Origin: Antedon mediterranea
Lineage: Eukaryota; Echinodermata; Crinoidea; Comatulida; Antedonidae
NCBI RefSeq assembly: GCF_964355755.1
Contig: NC_092679.1
Span: 19,272,932 to 19,336,931, forward strand
Length of the DNA: 64,000 nt
Direction of reading: 5' to 3'
Positions 54,701 through 64,000 of this stretch are shown here, piece by piece. Each line of letters opens with the position of its first letter. Position 1 is the stretch's first letter. Both the position numbers and the translations under genes were made by a program. The notes beneath the pieces are model-generated. The model was given only the letters and a program-made list of their open reading frames with translations, ran no database searches and was not told where the DNA came from.

Positions 54701-57700
54701 CCGATAATTTGAAACATGAATGTGTCTCCTTAATGGAGGTGCCTCAAAGAAGAGGGTCTAGTTTGTAATACTAATACATTTTAAAATGTTATTTTTGTGG
54801 CAAAATGTTTTCTAACATACTGTAACATACACTAGACTACTTCAAATGATGTATATTATATTCCAATAGTCCTATTCATACATCATAACTTTTTATAATA
54901 TTAATATTGAATTTGGCATTGACACTTAATTTTCCATCCTTTGATGCCTTTTGAAGGTCACAGATGGCTGCACTTTAAATAATATATCATAAAAGACTTG
55001 TTCATATAGCATATCTAATATAAAGGGTGTCACGAAAGCTCAGACCACGAAAGCTCAGACCCCCTAAGACCTAAGATCACGAAAGCTAAGACCCAACACC
55101 TAAGATTACAAATATTTATTTTTCGCACCTGCCTTGTATTTTAACTCCTAACATTTATTCTGAATACCACACCTTAGAATTGGCACTTTCATGAAAAAGA
55201 ATCACATAAAAAGTAACAAATACATTTTTAAATTGATGATTTTACAGACGTTTTTCTCGCACACAAAATGACTAGCCTACAGTACAGTAGGCCTACCCCA
55301 TGGGCCATGTTCAATGTTTTTGTTTCTATGGAACGTCAAAAGAGCAAAAATTATATAGAGGGCTGAAAACTCTGTGGAGTCCATCTACAGTGTGGATGGA
55401 ACAATGTAAAATTAAAATTGTAATGATAATAGTATAATCATGCAAGTACGAAGAAATAAATACTGGCAAATAAATTTTAATTTAAAAATCATGATAAGTT
55501 TTTTTGTTTCGTGTTCTTTCTGTTTTTATACTTGTACTATTATTGTTGCTCTTTTGGCGCTCCATAGAAACAAAAACATTGAGCATGGGGAGCTCGAGGA
55601 GTTACATTACAGTATACAAAGAAACACATCTGTAAAATCATCAATTTAAAGGATTTATTTATTTGTTATTATGTGTTTCTCCTTCTGAAAGTACTTATAA
55701 GTCGTAATTTTAATGTGTGGTGTTCAGGATAAAGTTAGTCAACAAATTTGGAGTCAAAATACAAGAAAGGCAGGTGCGTAAGAAAAACATCCTCTGAACC
55801 AACACAATGGAGTAAATATATACCAACAAACAACCCGTCAAGTTTGTTTGTTGTAAAGAAAAAATATACATTTACTCAACGGGCGAAAATAATGTGAGTT
55901 TATCTATGTTTTGCGGTAGTATTAAATTATATTTATGGTAATAAATGAAACCTACTGTGTTTAAAACTATGTATGGATAAACAAGTATTGTTTTTAAGCT
56001 GTAGTATATCTTAGTATTTGTAATCTTAGGTGTTGGGTCTTAGCTTTCGTGATCTTAGGTCTTAGGGGGTCTGAGCTTTCGTGGTCTGAGCTTTCGTGAC
56101 ACCCCTAATATAAATTATAGAATACATTTACAATACAGTACAACAACCCCTTCTTTGGGACACTCCTAATTGAAAGAACACTCCTATTCAAAGGACACTC
56201 CTATTAAGAGGACAGTTGGGTTTGTGTCCCTAAGGTGTCCCCTTAATAGAATGATGTTCAAACTATACTTTTAATACACTTTACATCATAAAACCCATCC
56301 ATTGAGACACCCTTATTAAAGGGACACCTTATTAAGAGGACAGTTTGTTTTGTGTCCCCGAAGTGTCCCTTTAATAGATGTTCTAACTATACTTTTAATA
56401 CACTTTACATCATAAAACCCATCCATTGAGACACCCTTATTAAAGAGACACCTTAGACACCTTAAGAGGACAGTTTGTTTTGTGTCCCAAAATGTCCCCT
56501 TGATAGACGTTAGTATACTTTTGATACACTTTACATCATAAAACCCATCCATTGAGACACCATTATTAAAGGGACACCCTATTAAGACAGTTTGTTTTGT
56601 GTCCCCAAAGTGTCCCCTTAATAGATGTTCTAACTATACTTTTAATACACTTTACATCATAAAACCCATCCATTGAGACACCCTTATTAAAGGGACACCC
56701 CATTAAGAGGACAGTTTGTTTTGTGCCCCAAAATGTCCCCTTAATAGATGTTCAAACTATACGTTTAATAATATAATACACTTTACATCATAAAACCCAT
56801 CCATTGAGACACCATTATTAAAGGGACACCCTATTAAGAGGACAGTTTGTTTTGTGCCCCAAAATGTCCCCTTAATAGATGTTCAAACTATACTTTTAAT
56901 AATATAATACACTTTACATCATAAAACCTATCCATTGAGACACCATTATTAAAGGGACACCCTATTAAGAGGACAGTTTGTTTTGTGCCCCAAAATGTCC
57001 CCTTAATAGATGTTCAAACTATACTTTTAATAATATAATACACTTTACATCATAAAACCCATCCATTGAGACACCATTATTAAAGGGACACCCTATTAAG
57101 AGGACAGTTTGTTTTGTGCCCCAAAATGTCCCCTTAATAGACGTTAGTATATACTTTTGATTTACTTTGTATAAATTTTCTTTAAACTTGAAAATTGCTT
57201 TAATTTCCTCAACATTCAATTGAGAACAGAAAGAAAGGAAGCCAACAGCAAACAACAGGAAAGCAAATTGTAAGATGAATAACCAAGACCTTTTTTTTTT
57301 ATATATATTGGAAGATTAAAATATCAGACAACAATTTTAAAAATAATACTTGATTTCCTTACATTATTAACATTTTTAATCAGTGAAAAACAGGGGTTTC
57401 CAGAAATGTACATTGCTTCATTTTTTAGTGCTTTATTTATGATGATTATTTTGTGTATGATGATGTGTAGATAATTATAATACATCGTAGGCTACGAACA
57501 ATACATCATAGGCTACGAACAATACATCGTAGGTTACGAACAATACATCGTAGGTTACGAACAATACATCGTAGGCTACGAACAATACATCATAGGCTAC
57601 GAACAATACATCGTAGGCTACAAACAATACATCGTAGGCTACGAACAATACATCGTAGGCTACGAACAATACATCGTAGGTTACGAACAATACATCGTAG

Positions 57701-60700
57701 GCTACGAACAATACATCGTAGGCTACGAACAATACATCGTAGGTTACGAACAATACATCGTAGGCTACGAACAATACATCGTAGGTTACGAACAATACAT
57801 CGTAGGTCACAAACAATACATCAGTTTTAAAAATACATGAAAAATGAAGATTAATAAAATAAGATTTTATTAGGCCATTTTGAAGGTTTAATGAAGTTAT
57901 TCACTTCTGTAGAAATAAACGGGAAAAAAAACAAATAAAAATAATTATTTCACTAATATAAAAAGACAAAATAAACTGTTAATTTCAACCAAAAACTCTT
58001 TGTCTGACAGACAATTTTAAAAGTATTTTTTTCAGGTAAATAATTTTTTTCAATCCAGTTATAACAAACTGTCATGTGACAATAAAATGACATATTCCCC
58101 AATATTTAAAAAAAAATTTTTCAGGGGAACAATATAACTTTAACTTCGTTTAACTGTTTATTTGAAAAAGGTCTCAAGATCCTAAATCATTTGTAATTTG
58201 TAGTTTCATATATTAAGTAAGTAAACATGAAACTATATTTTTTGTTATCTTTGTTGAAATTTGAAAATGTGTGTTCTATTCCAAATTTACCAACAAAGGT
58301 GACCTAATTTTTGTACTAAACAATACAACATTATCATTCAATTGAAAATGAAAGTATAGTCAAGTCTAGCTGTTATCTAGTATGAATTACACAACAAATT
58401 TGACAAACAAAAGTACAATAGATTTTGTGAACCATGTTATTTTGAAACCGTTTTAACCACATTCAAACAGATTATAATACTAAATATAGTTAGTCACTTC
58501 AGGATTTTTTTGAAAAAGTTTACAGTTTCAGGAAGTACAGTATGATGTACAGTAGACAAATGTTTTAATATTTTTTTAATTATTTTTACAAAGTATTACA
58601 ATTACATTGCAGTTATTTAAAAGAATAGTGCCTCTGCAGGGAAAAATTTCATTTTAAAATTTTGTTTAGCAATATTGCTAATCAAACTGATTTTTGAGTC
58701 GAGAAACATAGTTTTGTATTGTATTTTTTGCTACACAATTTAAAATATCTGTAGCAAAAAGGTTGTTTTGTATAGCTTTTTGCTATGCTACACTGGCGAA
58801 ATTATTCCCTGCTCTGTTGTGTAAGGAAATAATAAAAGTTATTATCATTATTGTTATTATGCAATTCAATCAATTTTTGGAAAAATATAAAAAAATATTA
58901 AGTAAAGGTAATGACTTATGTGAATGTTGAACCTGGGTGTTATGCTTGATGTACTGTAGCCACCATTGTTTGCTGAGTATTATTCCATTGGGGGCTTTCT
59001 CATGGTATGCTAAGGTTTGACTGTAGCCATAGCATAGCAACCAAATGCTCTGCAGTCAGGCCTATAGCAATCCTACATGAAAGCCCCAGTTGTCTATGGG
59101 TCTACATATCAAGCGGAACATACAGCTTCAACATTAACTGAAAATTCTTTCAGTTATATTAATGTCCCTTTAAAAAAATAATTTTTTAAAGGGTCGTTGT
59201 TGAAATGCCACTTTAATGTCCATATTCACTTTTAATGAAAATTGGATCAGAAAATATGTCTTTACATGAAAAACCTGTAATTTTTAAATTACATGTTTTT
59301 ATGGATGTTATTGTTAAATACTAATTTATACTTGTAATACTTTTCTGCTTTTATTTTTAATATACAGTAGTAGTTATTCTATATTTAAGCTCTGTCTATA
59401 CTTTCAAACTTTATGTGAGAAAAAAACGTGATGTACCATATTTGGGTATATCACTACCATATTTGGGAAAAAACTACCATTATTTGGGCACATCACACTT
59501 TTTTGTCAAACTATTTTGATAGTGTAGACAAAGCTTTAAACAAAAAATTGATACAAAGAAAGTGATGAATTATCTTACCAATCTTGATGCGTATCTTCTG
59601 ACACGGAAAAACATGACGACAATAAGTGTTGGCAGGAACTCCCACAGAAATAATATTATACAGAAAGTTATGAAACGGTATCCTTTTAGATTCCGATAGT
59701 CAGCCTAGAAAAAAATATTATTTGTTAGAACTTTGCTAAAACTGAGTGTTAATTAGGAGTGGGAACATTATTTTTGTTATCCTAGCCACATCCTGTCTAA
59801 AAGCCTTTAGCTTTTCAGTGTTTTAATCTAGAATTTTACACAATTTTTAACCAACTTTTAAAGATGTATTTTCCCCTGAAAACATGAAAAATATAAAATT
59901 TTGAGTATGCCATTTTGTTTTCATGGTACAATATCTTTTTTAAAAGATTTTTATTTGGTTTTCTTATCTTTAATGTATTGTTGTAATGTAAACAAACGCC
60001 TACAAGTTCAAACCACGTAATGTGATTAAGAATAATCGTGACATTAGAACTCACTTGGTCAGAAACATTTGGCCAACTGTACCCAAAATTCTCTTGGTTG
60101 TTGCAGGCCACAGCAATAATGTTGTACGCTGTCCTTGTAAGGTACAGGAACGTAATGATAATGCAGGCTGCTGTTGCATGGCATACTGTTGTTCCCTGAC
60201 AAAAGAAACAAAAAATAAAATAAAACGATCCGTCGGGTTGCAGAACAATAATCATTATTTTAAAAAGACAAATTTTATTAATTTACCGTGCTTATTTATT
60301 AAACTAAGTCTCAATTGAGGCTTAGGGAGTGAAGTTGAAAGAGTTATCAGTTACAAACCCTGGTACTAGGTCAGGATTTATTTATTCTTTCCTCATCTAC
60401 TGTAGGGGCTATTTTTAATCAAATTTAATGACATGAAAGTAGATCCACACTAGTACCCTTTTCACATTGTTTTTGGACTCCGACACAGACTAGGCTAGGG
60501 CATCAACACCAGTGTTTTGTATGGTGTGCACTCCAATGTACTGACACAGACTAGGCTAGGGCATCAACACCAGTGTTTTGTATGGTGTGCACTCCAATGT
60601 ACTGACATAGACCGACACAGACTAGGCTAGGGCATCAACACCAGTGTTTTGTATGGTGTGCACTCCAATGTACTGACACCGACTGACACAGACTAGGCTA

Positions 60701-62818
60701 GGGCATCAACACCAGTGTTTTGTATGGTGTGCACCCCAATGACAATGTAAACAAACTCCAGAGTTTTGCAAGGCGATGCAATTGAAAGGGTTATGTTTAT
60801 TCCCTTCTGCACGGTCAGCAATACAGTAAATCACTACCTTATCATATTGAATAAACTAATAACGGCAATGTTAGTTTATCCAGTTAAGTTATCACAATAG
60901 TCAGATATTTACTCTAAGTAAATATCAATATTGAATATTTATCACATGACATGTGTATCCGATAATACAACAAATAAAAAGGTGCCTGGCAAAATTTATA
61001 TAATATTTCTAGCACAGAACATTTCTTATAGTATTTTCAATATACAATAATTTTTATATGGTAATATATAAAATTTTAGATTTCAATCTATTTCAAATGT
61101 TGCAATAACCGTATCATACAGATTGTAATTATGGTCTGATGTCAAATAGGCTTATCAGATAATTTCCTTCATTAGGTCAAATTCTGTGAGGCCTTAAGGA
61201 TTTTGGAAAAACAATTTTTAATATATCACACAGCAGGTCAGCCCGTCAATATGTATTTTGCTATTGTTCTTGGCTAAGACACTGGGGACCATTTGATCCA
61301 TGTAGATAAATCATAACATGAACGATCTATTAATGATTTTTTTTTAAAGACATATCAGCAATTTTCAACAAATTTGTGTTCTTATTGTATTCTAAAACAG
61401 TTATTAATGCATGCATGTTGCAAAAATATGTCAAAGCTTTACTCAATATAAATTAGAGAGGAAATATTGTAGCTACAATTTGTTCATACACATAAAAAAC
61501 CGAGAAACTCTCCAATTTCAGGTTGGATCAACTAAATTGCTTTTAAATCAAGTCTAAATTCAGGCTTAGGAAATGGAGTACAAAACAGTACATAACCTTT
61601 GTACTAGCATTGAACGTGTCCAACAGAAATTAAAACCAGGCGGCAACAACACCTATACCTACCCTTGCTTCTAACAGTACGTTTGCTGATGTCATTCTTG
61701 CTAATTTCCATATTACGATAGATAATGAAATTCCACCAGTGAAAAACAATATACCACTAATTATCACTCGTAGATGTACAATTATGTCCTTCTCAAATTT
61801 TGTAGAAAGTATTACCGCTAATAGATTGACTAAAAAGAATGTTATAACTAAAAATGCAACACCAGTCCGAAGAAGCAGTTTTTTCCTCTTGTATTTCTCT
61901 GGTTCATACCTTATCTTTGCTTTAAAAACAACCTGAAAAATGAAAGAGAACAAAACAATTCATTTGTTGGTTGATTTTTCTATACCAGTTTGGTACGGAT
62001 TTAATGCCATCTTTTATTTAATTAAACTTTCTCAACATGACTCATGCATTTAGAATTTGTTTCATCTTTAATGTGTTAAGATTGAATAACTTTTTATAAT
62101 TCGGACTACACAAGATTAAATTTCAAAAACAGATAGTTCTCAAACTTAACGCTGTGGTTAGGCTTCATGAAATGCAACTGCACAACGTTGGAGATCAGAC
62201 ACTTTTGTAATCGATACGCATGAGAAGAGGCAAAAAAAGACGAATAAAGAGAATCGAACCCACAACCCTGCGATCTCAAGTCAGTCAAACAAATTAAGAC
62301 TTTAAATACGCTGTGCAATTTACTGTGAAAATATGTATTGGGTATTTTATTTAATTAATCAACCAATCACAATAGTGCGCATGTCGGAACTGTAACCACA
62401 TTTCGTAAGCTAAAACACGCACCTGTCCAAAGTATACTATAAGAAGACAAAGTGTTGTAAACTGGAGGCACACCGGAAAGCAATATAACAAGAAATATGC
62501 GCACAAATTCAATGTGTTCGCTAAATCACAATTGAAAATGTAAAAAGAAAACAATGTAGTCCTCAATGCTGCCCATATTAAACAGAGAAAAAGAAATACT
62601 GTTTGATAGCTTTTCCGTTTGTGTTTGTAGTATAAAATTAAGAACAACTGGACGTAAACAAAGAAGAACAGAAAGCTGTAGAGAACGATGAAAGTGATGG
62701 TAAAGCTTAGCTCAACACTTGGTGGGACAGCAGGTCCTGTGATGGGCACAGCAGGTGGCTCAGTCTCAGACGCCGATCGCATTTCCAGCCTCGAACTTGA
62801 CATTGCACTCGTTTTCAT
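51725..62818 (-). CDS. GPR137B-like: GPR137-family seven-transmembrane lysosomal protein (complete)
   Basis: GPR137 proteins are lysosomal membrane proteins; GPR137B promotes Rag GTPase and mTORC1 localisation at the lysosome. Exons in transcript order: 62818-62423, 61932-61663, 60195-60055, 59704-59579, 54119-53995, 51908-51725. Junctions are GT-AG and in phase, encoding 413 residues, close to human GPR137B (about 400). The ATG at 62818 follows an in-frame stop, and the nearer upstream frame has only GTG. Predicted membrane segments: about 39-63, 72-94, 103-130, 153-178, 192-213, 227-252, 278-300. Family strings: YVQLFLILYYKHKRKSYQTV, FLFLCLIWAALRTTLFSFY, LLYCFPVCLQF, and WPNVSDQ with WEFLPTLIVVMFFRVRR before the tail. 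Tail residues 328-341 are FFDNPRRYDSDDDL, as in vertebrate GPR137B. Intron 4 is 5.5 kb and filled with tandem repeats and a foldback element. Which vertebrate paralogue it equates to is not decidable; it is probably pre-duplication. Confidence 0.95.
52389..52534. mobile_element. MITE-A copy
   Basis: AAGCTCTGTCTACACTATC and TTTGATAGTGTAGACAGAGC; left flank TAA, right flank TTA. GPR137-like intron 5. Confidence 0.92.
52990..53893. repeat. 110-114 bp G-rich tandem repeat, eight copies
   Basis: Each unit holds GGGCAGGGGTGGGGTGTTG, AAGTCTGCATTTCCAGAACC and ATAGAAAAAGCTTGATCAAC, then ATCTTCTTTTAG. GGGCAGG recurs at about 52993, 53103, 53216, 53327, 53439, 53552, 53663 and 53777. It lies 100 bp from the exon ending at 53995. 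Confidence 0.95.
54722..54766. repeat. GGGACAC-type repeat scrap
   Basis: TGTCTCCTTAATGGAGGTGC followed by AAAGAAGAGGGTCTAG, similar to the longer copies elsewhere. Confidence 0.4.
55025..56104. mobile_element. 1080-bp foldback element with Mutator-like 10-bp target duplication
   Basis: The left end GGGTGTCACGAAAGCTCAG mirrors CTGAGCTTTCGTGACACCC at the right. The next 75 bp, with AAGACCTAAGATCACG motifs, also mirror, and further arm segments pair (CGCACCTGCCTTGTATTTT with AAATACAAGAAAGGCAGGTG; GTTTTTGTTTCTATGGA with TCCATAGAAACAAAAAC). CTAATATAAA (10 bp) flanks both ends exactly (55015-55024 and 56105-56114). No transposase is encoded; the 69-codon internal frame lies across the arms. Intron 4 of the GPR137-like gene. 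Confidence 0.93.
56140..57150. repeat. About 124-bp tandem repeat of the GGGACAC type, eight copies
   Basis: The unit includes CACTTTACATCATAAAACCC, ATCCATTGAGACACC, TTATTAAAGGGACACC, TAAGAGGACAGTTTGTTTTG and GTCCCCTTAATAGATGTTC. Copies vary by small indels (an extra ATAATATA in later ones). It looks like an expansion of the dispersed repeat at 34441 and 43005. Confidence 0.93.
57475..57830. repeat. 21-bp minisatellite with internal palindrome, about 17 copies
   Basis: The unit AATACATCGTAGGCTACGAAC repeats every 21 bp. TCGTAG-G-CTACGA inside each unit is a 13-bp inverted repeat, broken in the units with GGTTACGA. The minus-strand 113-codon frame is a repeat artefact. Confidence 0.96.
57840..59380. 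other. GPR137-like intron 4, largely unrecognised
   Basis: AT-rich. Near 58990-59090 GGGGGCTTTCTCATG and CATGAAAGCCCC are inverted relative to each other, perhaps an eroded short element. No gene is seen. Confidence 0.45.
59388..59535. mobile_element. MITE-A copy next to a GPR137-like exon
   Basis: AGCTCTGTCTATACTTTC and TTTTGATAGTGTAGACAAAG, TTA on both flanks. It ends 44 bp from the exon edge at 59579. Confidence 0.9.
60473..60745. repeat. Tandem repeat, four copies of 61-73 bp
   Basis: GACACAGACTAGGCTAGGGC, ATCAACACCAGTGTTTTG and TATGGTGTGCACTCCAATG recur four times with variable GACTGACA spacers. GPR137-like intron 2. Confidence 0.94.
60755..61600. other. GPR137-like intron 2, mostly unrecognised
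   Basis: 60755-60830 resembles the retroelement-like phrase at 15555 (GAGTTTTGCAAGGCGATGCA). The rest is AT-rich. Confidence 0.4.
62200..62300 (-). mobile_element. SINE fragment with tRNA-like B box
   Basis: On the minus strand GGGTTGTGGGTTCGATTCTC resembles a T-arm with B box, but no A box or acceptor stem pairs with it. GPR137-like intron 1. Confidence 0.4.
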
Positions 62819-63870
62819 CTTGTTGAAGAGACGAACCAAAATGACGTATACCACTAATGATACATTTTCACTTTATTGTTCAATTTTTTTGTTGCTGAAA
62901 TTAAACTCGGAAAAGCTCAGTAAACTTGAATTTGTGGGTAGTTGGCTAACATTCTCTCCAACAAGAAGGTTGACGTACGTTCGCGAACAGAATTTGTTGA
63001 ATGTGATCGATTTCCTCGGTGAATTCCATTGAACTTTGACCGATATTTAAAATTGATGGCGCACTTCAGAATTTGAGGCACAATCATTTTCATACATCAC
63101 CTTTACAATAAATCGTTGCTGAGACTTTTGACGAATTTTTCAACTTAGTATAAGCATGTGGAGGAAATATCCATGGTATAAGCATGGAAGAAAAATTATA
63201 TTAAAAACATTATATAATGTTTTCCTCTATGTTATAAGCTAGTAACTTAATGATACATGCCGGGAATAATAATTCTGTGGACATACCAAACGACATAACC
63301 TTATTCTCTGTTATTGAGTTAAAGTTTGCAAACAATTTCGTTTTTTAGCATTTAAGAAAATTATTTTATTTTCGTTTATGACTGCAAATGATAAACTGTA
63401 CCGAGTTGAATAAGAAATAGAAGTTGATTGAGAGGATGTGTTGAGTCGTGATCTATATTTCCAAAACGACCTATCGATACCTTTAGATATAATTAGTGTA
63501 GTATGATATCATTATTCTTATCATATATATATTATATTTTTGGAGGATTGCTATTTAGCCTCATCATGTATCATTATTTTTTGTCTAAAATTGCTCTTAT
63601 TATTTTTCGTTTTTGTGCAGCCTTCGCAAACTGTCTTTGGCTTCTCTAATATAGATGCCAAAACTCTGGATTTAACCAAAGACCTCAGATAAACAGTATT
63701 AATATTTTAATAACTGAAAAGAAAAACTGGACTACAAAAGTTGACAACATTTAAATAATGTATGTGTAGATGTGTCTGTGGTGGTCGGGGTGTTGGGGCA
63801 GCAGTGGAGGGTTGAATTTATTTATTTGTTGTTTGTTGCGTTTTTATGTTTGTTCTAATTGTGGTGTGAT
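62819..63870. other. Upstream flank and probable 5' UTR of the GPR137-like gene
   Basis: Contains the in-frame stop before the ATG at 62818 and moderately CpG-bearing sequence at 62890-63060 (CTCGG, TACGTTCGCGAAC), a plausible promoter region. No other gene is seen. Confidence 0.4.
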
Positions 63871-63876
63871 AATAAA

Positions 63877-64000
63877 TAGGATTTAGTCTAGCACTGTGTC
63901 CTACTATACCCATTTTGGTTGTACTCGCGCACGTCCATAGTGATAGGATTTAGTCTAGCACTGTGTCCTACTATACCCATTTTGGTTGTACTCGCGCACG
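63877..64000. repeat. 67-bp tandem repeat entering at the right edge
   Basis: TAGGATTTAGTCTAGCACTG, TGTCCTACTATACCC and GTTGTACTCGCGCACG repeats with 67-bp spacing (63877, 63944). Two identical units are visible and the array may continue beyond the window. Confidence 0.9.

Noticed and set aside
55440-55649. 69-codon frame within the foldback
   Set aside because: Crosses inverted arms; no domain and no transposase motif.
57475-57816. 113-codon frame with FVTYDVL/FVAYDVL repeats
   Set aside because: 21-bp minisatellite in an intron.
60022-60318. 98-codon plus frame
   Set aside because: Antisense to the GPR137-like exon 3.
62200-62300. tRNA gene on the minus strand
   Set aside because: Only a T-arm/B-box-like motif; no A box, anticodon stem or acceptor pairing.

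Overview
The window is animal nuclear DNA: AT-rich, with intron-split genes using GT-AG junctions, tRNA-derived SINEs, a LINE and very many short inverted-repeat elements. The three host genes resemble their vertebrate counterparts, and the repeat style suggests an invertebrate deuterostome, possibly an echinoderm. That placement is inference; there is no species marker. No prokaryotic features (operons, Shine-Dalgarno sites, CRISPR) are present.

Layout. (1) About 1890-18930, minus strand: an FMN-subfamily formin gene (FMN1/FMN2/Cappuccino type). Ten coding exons with consistent reading phase encode the first 1255 codons: a disordered N-terminus, a DEP-like winged-helix segment, a coiled coil, FH1, and FH2 as far as the GNYMNG motif. 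The rest of FH2 lies beyond the left edge. A 47-bp satellite fills positions 1-1883, inside a formin intron and 13 bp from a splice donor. (2) 18931-32311: intergenic, with SINE and LINE copies, MITEs and one GC-rich island (30960-31140) that may be a promoter. (3) 32312-46243, plus strand: a complete RAB3GAP2 gene, 28 coding exons and 1457 codons plus stop. (4) 46244-51724: the tail-to-tail intergenic region, rich in MITEs and 21-bp minisatellite. (5) 51725-62818, minus strand: a complete GPR137-family gene, 6 coding exons and 413 residues, with seven membrane segments. (6) 62819-64000: its upstream flank, ending in the start of a 67-bp tandem repeat.

The genes act in separate processes: actin nucleation, Rab3/Rab18 regulation, and lysosomal Rag/mTORC1 signalling. 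Their human relatives FMN2, GPR137B and RAB3GAP2 all lie on chromosome arm 1q, so the cluster probably preserves an old linkage group.

The most distinctive content is repeat-driven remodelling of gene structure. About 21 copies or pieces of one MITE family occur, two of them carrying internal 21-bp arrays. A formin exon end with its splice donor is repeated about eight times into the intron. RAB3GAP2 exon 25 has a decayed partial upstream duplicate with its acceptor. There is also an 803-bp near-palindrome and a 1080-bp Mutator-like foldback with a perfect 10-bp target duplication. Exon joins were made by eye from splice motifs, reading phase and remembered family sequence; no alignment was run.
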